DNA from: Bacillota bacterium
GTDB taxonomy: Bacteria; Bacillota; Clostridia; Christensenellales; Aristaeellaceae
DNA: 61,092 nt
Reading direction: 5' to 3'
Assembly (NCBI GenBank): GCA_023416655.1
Contig: JAEZHK010000057.1
Coordinates: forward strand, 1 to 61,092
The notes under the pieces were generated by a model, which saw only the letters and a program-made list of their open reading frames with translations, was not told the DNA's origin and ran no database searches. How positions within the stretch are numbered: the first letter of the stretch is position 1; each line of letters opens with the position of its first letter. Made by a program: the position numbers and the translations under genes. Below are positions 55,869 through 61,092 of the stretch, in pieces.

Positions 55869-57535
55869 TTTGCGTCCTCCTTTTCGAGGTTCTCGGCGAT
55901 TTCCCGGCCGGAGATCTGCCGCCCGTCGTACTTGAGCACGCTCCGGTTCGTTTGAATGCCGGTCTCCATCCGGATCAGCTTTGCCAGCTGCCCGGTAGCG
56001 TTTTGCTCCACGTTGACGATTTCCTGCGCTTTCGCGGCCTTCTCGGTCAGGCGTTTCGTCGGCAGCGGGAACACGTCCGAAAACATCAGCGCCGCGTACT
56101 TCTTGCCTTCTTTGGAATTGAGCAGGCCCAGCGCCTCATGAATCGGACCCCAGGTGGAACCCCAGCCGAGGAGCAGCACATCGAAGTCCTCCGCGCCCAG
56201 GAATTCCGGCTCGATCAGCTCAGACGCGATTCCTTCGAGCTTCTTCATCCGCTTGTCCGTCATCCGGGTGCGCACCTCGGCGGACTCGGTGATCGCGCCG
56301 CGCTCGTCGTGCTCGTCGCTGTCGGCGGTCACCAAATGTTCCGTGAAACCGGGCAAGAGCCTGGGCGAGACGCCGCTTTCGGTGTAGCGGTAGCGCAGGT
56401 ATTCCTCCGGACCCTCGTGGGCGGAGGCGGGCTGCGTGATGCTGATCCGACGGGGGTCGGGCGACGGCACCGTATAGGAGGAGTCCCCCAGGTACTGGTC
56501 TGTCAGCAGCATCACCGGGATCTGATATTTCTCCGCCAGGTCAAAGGCGCGCATCGTCTGGTAGAACGCGTCTTCAGGATTCGTCGGCGCGATCACCATG
56601 CGCGGGAACTCGCCCTGCGACGCGTGGATCATGAACAACAGGTCACTCTGCTCGGTTCGCGTGGGCAGGCCCGTGACCGGGCCGGGCCGCTGCACGTTCA
56701 GGATGACCACCGGGATCTCCGCCATGCCGGAGAGGCCCAGCGCCTCCACCATCAGCGAGAAGCCGCCTCCTGAGGTGCCGGTCATCGCCCGCGCGCCCGC
56801 GAACGACGCGCCGATGGCCATGTTGATGGCGGCGATTTCGTCCTCCGCCTGTTCGACCACGATGTTTGCCTCCCCGCTGAGCGCCGCGAGGTGTTCCATC
56901 ACCGGCGTCGCGGGCGACATCGGGTAGGCCGAGTAGAAGGTGAGCCCGGCGGCCAGCGCGCCCAGTGCCACAGCCTTGCTGCCGGTGATCAGGATTTCAC
57001 CGGAGGCGTCGCCCGAAACGCGCGGGTAGCGCGTCTCCACGGCTTCGAAGCCCGCCGCCAGCGCCTTCAGGTTGATCTCCAGGTGCTCTTTTTTCACCAG
57101 CAGGCCCAGCGCGTCCGCCGCCCCGTCCGGGGATTCCCCGAACAGCTTCAGGACCGCGCCGACCGCCACCGTGCCCGCGACCTTCGGGTTGCCCAGCGTC
57201 TTTGCCATCTGCGCCATGTCCAGCTTAATGGCGCGCGGGTCGTCAATCGCGAGCGCGCTGTCGCACAGGATGAACCCGCCGGGCGTGAGGTCGCCTTCGT
57301 GCAGACGCACGGTCTCCTCGTTCAGCGCCACGATGGCGTTTACGAACCGGTCGTGGGAATGGACCGGCTCCGCGCCGAAGCGCACCAGCGAGAAATTGTG
57401 GCCGCCGCGAATGCGCGACATAAAGTCGCGAACGGTCAGCACGTGGTGCCCCGCCCGCTTGAGCAGCTTCTCCAGGACGGCCGTGGTGGTGTCCACGCCC
57501 TGTCCCGCCGCTCCCCCCAGGATGATGTTGTACAT
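55865..57535 (-). CDS. 2-oxoacid:ferredoxin oxidoreductase, fused gamma-alpha subunit
   Basis: 556 residues. The first 185 or so form a gamma domain (MYNIILGGAAGQGVDTTTAVLEKLLKRAG, RDFMSRIRGGHNFSLVRFG). The rest is the pyruvate-ferredoxin-oxidoreductase-type alpha domain (ITGSKAVALGALAAGLTFYSAYPMSPATPVMEHL, AINMAIGASFAGARAMTGTSGGGFSLMVEALGL). The gamma-alpha fusion is typical of KorA-type enzymes. ATG 57535 with GGGAGGG upstream is the real start; the frame stays open to 58507 only as a shadow of the divergent gene. It is the first gene of the operon. Confidence 0.93.
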   Translation of the reverse strand: MYNIILGGAAGQGVDTTTAVLEKLLKRAGHHVLTVRDFMSRIRGGHNFSLVRFGAEPVHSHDRFVNAIVALNEETVRLHEGDLTPGGFILCDSALAIDDPRAIKLDMAQMAKTLGNPKVAGTVAVGAVLKLFGESPDGAADALGLLVKKEHLEINLKALAAGFEAVETRYPRVSGDASGEILITGSKAVALGALAAGLTFYSAYPMSPATPVMEHLAALSGEANIVVEQAEDEIAAINMAIGASFAGARAMTGTSGGGFSLMVEALGLSGMAEIPVVILNVQRPGPVTGLPTRTEQSDLLFMIHASQGEFPRMVIAPTNPEDAFYQTMRAFDLAEKYQIPVMLLTDQYLGDSSYTVPSPDPRRISITQPASAHEGPEEYLRYRYTESGVSPRLLPGFTEHLVTADSDEHDERGAITESAEVRTRMTDKRMKKLEGIASELIEPEFLGAEDFDVLLLGWGSTWGPIHEALGLLNSKEGKKYAALMFSDVFPLPTKRLTEKAAKAQEIVNVEQNATGQLAKLIRMETGIQTNRSVLKYDGRQISGREIAENLEKEDAK

Positions 57536-57605
57536 AGGTGCCCTCCCGCTAACGTAGTATTTTTGCGCGCACGACCCCATAGGCCACTTTCGGGCATATA
57601 CATTT

Positions 57606-57633
57606 ATATTACCACAATTTGCGAAAATGTAAA
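57606..57633 (-). promoter_or_regulatory. Promoter of the oxidoreductase operon
   Basis: Minus strand TTTACA (57628-57633) and TAATAT (57606-57611) with 16-bp spacing. Confidence 0.6.
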
Positions 57634-57667
57634 CACGCGCAATAGTCGTTTGAAGCGTCACCGGCGG

Positions 57668-57696
57668 TTGACAGCTACCGGCGAAGGGGCTATAAT
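57668..57696 (+). promoter_or_regulatory. Perfect consensus promoter of the ATP-grasp/SET/GNAT operon
   Basis: TTGACA (57668-57673) and TATAAT (57691-57696), 17 bp apart. This is an exact consensus match, predicting strong, possibly constitutive expression. Confidence 0.85.
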
Positions 57697-57727
57697 TTCG
57701 CTGATACATAAGCGGGAGGGATGCGGC

Positions 57728-58801
57728 ATGGGCAATTCGTTTGTCGCGGTCGTGCTGCACTCCAGCCTGCCCGAAGGCGCGCCCAAGGATGAAATGGACG
57801 TGCTCCAACAGGCGAGCGCCGTCTCGCTGGCCCTGTCCAGGATGGGGTACGAGGTGCTCGAGATGCCCTTTTCGCTGGACGGAATCCCGCTGGACGGGGA
57901 TGTGCTCCAGCGCCTTTCGAAGGGCCGTCTCGCGGCCGCGCTGCGCGCGGCCCGGCCGAGGCTGGTGTTCAACCTGGTGGAGACCGTCTGCTCGACCGGC
58001 ATGTGGTGCTACCTTGCGCCGGCGTTGCTGGCGCGGCTTGGCCTTCGATACACGGGAAGTTCCCCGGGCGCTATTTTTTTGACCACCCACAAGATCGCGG
58101 CTAAACTGCTCATGAGTCGGCTCGGCATCGCGACGCCGCCCTGGGTGACCGCCGCCCGTCAGGACCAGTACCGCGAGGGGGACACGTACATCGTCAAGGC
58201 GCTGTACGAGGACGCCTCCGTGGGCATCGGACAATCCTCGGTGGTGCGGTTTTCCGGGCGGGACGAGGTCGCGCCGCACCTCATGCGCGTTTTGGATCAG
58301 ACGGGCTTCGAGCACTTCGCGGAAGGGTACATCGACGGGCGGGAGTTCTCCATCGCCATAATGGGGGACGGCGGGCGGCCCCAAATCCTCGCGCCCGCGG
58401 AGATGCGCTTCCATGGCTTCGGCGAGATGAGCAAGCACCGCATCGTGGACTACAGCGCCAAGTGGGAGGCCGATTCGTTCGAATACCGGAATACCTGCGC
58501 GGTGCACCGGTTTCCCCCGGAGGACGCCGCGCTGGTTGCCCAGATGCGCTTGATCGCGAGCAAATGCTGGGAGAAATTCGGGCTGGGCGGCTACGCCCGG
58601 GTGGACTTCCGGGTGGACGCGGCGGGAAAGCCCTGGGTGCTTGAGATCAACTGCAACCCCTGCATCACGCCGGGGGAGAGCGGCTTTCTGAGCGCGGCGG
58701 GTGTCAGCGGCCTGACGTTTGACGACGTCGTGCGCAGGATCGCCTCCGAGGCGCTGGAGGAAGACGAACAGGCTTTGGCGGAAGGAAGCGACTTTTCGTG
58801 A
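57728..58801 (+). CDS. D-Ala-D-Ala ligase-like ATP-grasp enzyme, first copy
   Basis: 357 residues. An N-terminal pre-ATP-grasp region (LHSSLPEGAPKDEMDVLQQ, FNLVETVCSTGMW) precedes the ATP-grasp core: YTGSSPGAIFLTTHKIAAKLLMSRLGIATPPW, IVKALYEDASVGIGQSSVV, HFAEGYIDGREFSIAIMG, and VDFRVDAAGKPWVLEINCNPCITPGESGF with the Mg ligands Asp, Glu and Asn. It joins a carboxylate and an amine with ATP. It is too divergent to call the wall-forming Ddl, and its operon context argues for another product. GCGGGAGGG precedes ATG 57728. Its stop overlaps the SET gene start as GTGA. Confidence 0.88.
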   Translation: MGNSFVAVVLHSSLPEGAPKDEMDVLQQASAVSLALSRMGYEVLEMPFSLDGIPLDGDVLQRLSKGRLAAALRAARPRLVFNLVETVCSTGMWCYLAPALLARLGLRYTGSSPGAIFLTTHKIAAKLLMSRLGIATPPWVTAARQDQYREGDTYIVKALYEDASVGIGQSSVVRFSGRDEVAPHLMRVLDQTGFEHFAEGYIDGREFSIAIMGDGGRPQILAPAEMRFHGFGEMSKHRIVDYSAKWEADSFEYRNTCAVHRFPPEDAALVAQMRLIASKCWEKFGLGGYARVDFRVDAAGKPWVLEINCNPCITPGESGFLSAAGVSGLTFDDVVRRIASEALEEDEQALAEGSDFS

Positions 58802-59172
58802 AGACCCGGGTTTCGTTTGTCCCCGGCAAGGGGAGGGCCGTGCTTGCGGACGAGTTCATCCCCGCCGGCGCGACCATCGAGCGCACCCCTGTCCTGACGT
58901 TTCCCAAGGAGCAGTGGGTGCACATCGAGAACACCGTGTTCTCAGACTACTGCTACTTCTGGGGTGAAGACATGAGGGGCGGCGCGATGGCGCTGGGCAT
59001 GGGCTCGCTCTACAACCATTCCTTTGAGCCCAACGCCCAATACCTGCGGCTGTTCGGGGAGCGGGCCATCGAATACGTGGCGCTCCATGACATCCGCGAG
59101 GGCGAGGAGATTACCATCAATTACAACGGCGACCCGGACGACAAGGATCCCGTCTGGTTCGAAGTGAAATAG
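58798..59172 (+). CDS. Stand-alone SET-domain protein lysine methyltransferase
   Basis: 124 residues forming a minimal SET domain: KGRAVLADEFIPAGATIERTPVLTFP (N-terminal strand), GMGSLYNHSFEPNAQYLRLF (the NHS motif for SAM binding), IEYVALHDIREGEEITINYNGDP (the catalytic Tyr region). SET proteins methylate lysine or an amine using SAM and are common in eukaryotes but sparse in bacteria. GTG 58798 overlaps the preceding stop and gives a full N-terminal strand. The setting between two ATP-grasp ligases suggests a peptide or small amine target rather than chromatin. Confidence 0.87.
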   Translation: MKTRVSFVPGKGRAVLADEFIPAGATIERTPVLTFPKEQWVHIENTVFSDYCYFWGEDMRGGAMALGMGSLYNHSFEPNAQYLRLFGERAIEYVALHDIREGEEITINYNGDPDDKDPVWFEVK

Positions 59173-59182
59173 CGGAGGACAA

Positions 59183-60172
59183 ATGACCGTTTGCGATGAG
59201 GCGATCGTGCTCTATAACCGCACGGCGGAGGATTCCCCGGAGGACATGCTGGACGTGAAGGTGCAGGCGGAGTGGATCCGCGAGGAGCTGGAAGCCTTGG
59301 GCTGCCGCGCGCGGATGCTTCCCTTCGGGCTGGACGCTGTGGGCGAACTCCTGGAGGCGAAAAAGCGCGGTGGGTGCTTTGTGGTCAACATGGTGGACTC
59401 GGGGCCTCGCGAGGAGAACTTCGCAACCCTCGCGCCTTCGATCCTGGAAGCCGTGGGCATCCCGTTCGCGGGCTGCGGCGCGGAGGCGGTGCTCGTCACC
59501 ACGAACAAGCCCCTGACCAAGCGGCTGCTGGCTTCCTATGCGCTCCCTACGCCCGCCTGGGCGGGCGTAGACGGCGTCTTCGAGCCGGGCCGCTACCTGA
59601 TCAAGCCCGCCTGCGAGGACGCCTCCGTGGGTCTGACAGACCAGTGCCTGGTGGAAGCGGAAACGGCTGAGGCACTGAACCTGCTGGTCAGTGAGCGCAA
59701 AAAGATGAGCGGCGTCCGCTGCTTCGCGGAAAAGTACATCGACGGGCGGGAGTTCAACGTCTGTGTCTACGGAAGCCGGGAAAATCCGGTGGTGCTGCCG
59801 CCCTACGAGTGGGTCTTCCCGGGCTTTCAGGAGGCAGGCAAGCCCTGCTTCATCAATTACAACGCCAAGTGGGTCGAGAATACCTTCGAGTACGACAAGC
59901 TGGCGGCGGTCTATCACCTGCCGCCGGAGGACGAACTGCTGGTCCGCGAGCTCGTCCGCCTGACGTTGGCCTGCTGGGTAAATTTCGGGCTGAACGGCTG
60001 GGCGCGCGTCGATTTCCGGGTGGACGGCGCGGGCAGGCCCTGGATCCTGGAAATCAACTGCAACCCCAGTTTCTACGGCTTTTTCAACATCGCCCGGGCG
60101 CACGGCTTCCCGTTCGCCCAGGTCATCCGGGGCGTCGCGGGCGCCCTGATCCGGAAAGGATGCGCGTTATGA
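59183..60172 (+). CDS. D-Ala-D-Ala ligase-like ATP-grasp enzyme, second copy
   Basis: 329 residues and clearly paralogous to the gene at 57728: GIPFAGCGAEAVLVTTNKPLTKRLLASYALPTPAW, YLIKPACEDASVGLTDQ, CFAEKYIDGREFNVCVYG, and VDFRVDGAGRPWILEINCNPSFYGFF. The N-terminal half is different (VLYNRTAEDSPEDMLDVKVQAEWIREELEALGC), suggesting another substrate. Nucleotide and metal ligands are intact. GCGGAGG precedes the ATG, 10 bp after the SET stop. Two distinct ligases in one operon point to stepwise assembly of a peptide-like product. Confidence 0.88.
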   Translation: MTVCDEAIVLYNRTAEDSPEDMLDVKVQAEWIREELEALGCRARMLPFGLDAVGELLEAKKRGGCFVVNMVDSGPREENFATLAPSILEAVGIPFAGCGAEAVLVTTNKPLTKRLLASYALPTPAWAGVDGVFEPGRYLIKPACEDASVGLTDQCLVEAETAEALNLLVSERKKMSGVRCFAEKYIDGREFNVCVYGSRENPVVLPPYEWVFPGFQEAGKPCFINYNAKWVENTFEYDKLAAVYHLPPEDELLVRELVRLTLACWVNFGLNGWARVDFRVDGAGRPWILEINCNPSFYGFFNIARAHGFPFAQVIRGVAGALIRKGCAL

Positions 60173-60696
60173 CCGATCGGCTCACGTTTCGGGACGAGCT
60201 AAAACCGGGGGAGGACGGGGTGATCCGCGCGGTCACGGAGTCCGCCGGGGTCTTCTATCCGGAGGAAATCGACATCGCGGAGGAGCTGGCCAGGGAGAAC
60301 CTGAACCGCGGTGCGATTGAGAGCGGCTACCACTTCCTGGTGGCCGAATCGGGCGGGGAGGTCTCGGGCTATACCTGCTTCGGGCCGATCCCCGGCGCGA
60401 GGCGGCGGTACGATTTGTATTGGATCGCCGTCGCGCAAAACTTCAAGGGCGGCGGCGTGGGCAGGGAGCTGATGGCGCGAAGCGAAGCGGCCATCCTGGA
60501 GGCTGGCGGCGCGAAGGTCTACGTGGAGACCTCGTCCCGGCCGCCCTACGCCCCTGCGCGGGCATTTTACCGGCGCTGCGGCTATGAGGTGGACGCGGTG
60601 CTCAGGGATTACTACGACGACGGCGACGATAAGGTGATCTTCGCCAAGTCGCTGGGTGCGAAAGTGTCTGGGGCCTGGGGTGAGGGCGGGGACTGA
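60169..60696 (+). CDS. GNAT N-acetyltransferase of the ATP-grasp/SET operon
   Basis: 175 residues. The acetyl-CoA motif is IAVAQNFKGGGVGRELMARSEAAILEAGG (about 85-112), with ESGYHFLVAESGGEVSGYTCFGPIPG before and PARAFYRRCGYEVDAVLRDYYDDGDDKVIFAK after. It overlaps the second ATP-grasp gene by 4 bp (ATGA), so all four genes are tightly coupled. It probably acetylates the amine end of the product made by the ligases. Confidence 0.87.
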   Translation: MTDRLTFRDELKPGEDGVIRAVTESAGVFYPEEIDIAEELARENLNRGAIESGYHFLVAESGGEVSGYTCFGPIPGARRRYDLYWIAVAQNFKGGGVGRELMARSEAAILEAGGAKVYVETSSRPPYAPARAFYRRCGYEVDAVLRDYYDDGDDKVIFAKSLGAKVSGAWGEGGD

Positions 60697-60791
60697 GCGT
60701 ACAAACCCTCGCGAGCCCTTCCAAGGCAGATGTGAGGATTATTCGAAACGCTCGCCTTCCGTCCCGGCAACCCCGTGTTTACTCCGGACAA

Positions 60792-60971
60792 TTAATCAGG
60801 TACTAATTCTATTTCATGAAGCAGTTCGTTCATAAGCTGCTTAACGGATACTATTTTATCAATTTTATGGACGTTACTTCCGACAAAAATCAGCCCCTCG
60901 CTAACATTTCCTTTGACCGCATTGATAAGGGCGGTTGATATACAATAGGGCGCGATAATGGGATTAACCAG
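60792..60971 (-). pseudogene. Nitronate monooxygenase / FabK-like gene, C-terminal fragment
   Basis: About 60 codons remain, ending at TAA 60792-60794: LVNPIIAPYCISTALINAVKG, then VSEGLIFVGSNVHKIDKIVSVKQLMNELLHEIE. This is the C-terminus of NAD(P)H-dependent flavin oxidoreductases of the 2-nitropropane dioxygenase family, with the characteristic GLIF-x-GSN-x-x-x-I motif. The frame breaks at the IS30-like end near 60971, so the gene is interrupted; its 5' part is not in the window. Confidence 0.8.
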
Positions 60972-61092
60972 ATTGTCAAGTCAAGTGCAACACAGGGCGA
61001 AATATTGCTTGGGAGAAAGACCGCCAAGGCACTTGCGAGGTCTGGAGTTGATCCGGTCGACAACCTCGTCGAGTTGTTGCTGAGTAATGTTT
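60972..61092 (-). mobile_element. IS30-family insertion sequence, one end
   Basis: The element runs from near 60972 past the right edge. Its terminus begins TTGTCAAGTCAAGTGCAACA, and the transposase 3' end is just inside. The outer limit is placed to within a few bases by the break in the nitronate monooxygenase frame. Confidence 0.7.
60981..61092 (-). CDS. IS30-family transposase, C-terminal part
   Basis: 37 codons are visible, ending at TGA 60981-60983. The peptide ITQQQLDEVVDRINSRPRKCLGGLSPKQYF is the C-terminal signature of IS30-family DDE transposases (a NxRPRKxLG-x-x-x-P-x-x-x-F pattern). The catalytic part lies outside the window. Confidence 0.82.
   Translation of the reverse strand, partial: NITQQQLDEVVDRINSRPRKCLGGLSPKQYFALCCT

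Noticed and set aside
57536..58507. N-terminal extension of the oxidoreductase alpha gene to 880 codons
   Set aside because: The extension is antisense to the ATP-grasp gene and crosses two promoters; the gamma domain begins properly at ATG 57535 with a ribosome site.

Overview
The window looks like a chromosome segment from a G+C-rich anaerobic Firmicute, most likely a Clostridia-class gut or digester bacterium. The evidence is rubrerythrin, a CoA-type 2-oxoacid:ferredoxin oxidoreductase pair, strong AGGAGG ribosome sites, consensus sigma-A promoters, a class B sortase with a giant SpaA/Cna-B-type surface protein, and Clostridia-style Crp/Fnr, Rrf2 and DUF368 genes. I cannot name the genus.

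Layout. 1-7.6 kb is host chromosome: a ferredoxin gene divergent from a Crp/Fnr regulator and cupin, a membrane-anchored rhodanese, an Rrf2 regulator with 8-oxoguanine deaminase, a DUF368 lipid-carrier transporter, a DUF523/FAH-hydrolase pair and a nitroreductase. A tRNA-Leu(UAA) gene at 7705-7788 is the integration site of a 13.7-kb element bounded by 24-bp direct repeats (7766-7789 and 21454-21477).

The element (7.77-21.48 kb) carries a tyrosine integrase, a small HTH protein, replication genes (DnaD-like organiser and DnaC-like loader), a complete head and packaging set (portal, prohead protease, major capsid, connector, HNH, TerS, TerL, head closure), a sigma-70-like factor and an RHH regulator. 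It has no tail, tape-measure, holin or lysin gene. This matches capsid-forming phage satellites better than an intact prophage. At its right end an A+T-rich two-gene cassette pairs a NYN-domain nuclease with a class III nucleotidyl-cyclase-like protein, a candidate nucleotide-signalling defence module.

21.5-53.6 kb is again host and rich in exported proteins: two tandem paralogous PPC/Big-2 proteins, a 1152-residue beta-helix/Big-2 protein, a cupredoxin and a DUF2318 Fe-S lipoprotein beside a two-component system, a CDP-alcohol phosphatidyltransferase, an M18 aminopeptidase, a URO-D-family protein, then a class B sortase with a very long linker, a 4683-residue adhesin and a small secreted companion.

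53.7-61.1 kb holds a GNAT, rubrerythrin, the ferredoxin oxidoreductase operon, and a tightly overlapping four-gene operon (ATP-grasp, SET domain, second ATP-grasp, GNAT) driven by a perfect consensus promoter; it looks like an undescribed small-molecule or peptide-modification pathway. The window ends in a nitronate-monooxygenase gene cut by an IS30-like element.

The best candidates for an undescribed system are the capsid-only satellite, the cyclase/NYN cassette on it, and the ATP-grasp/SET/ATP-grasp/GNAT operon.
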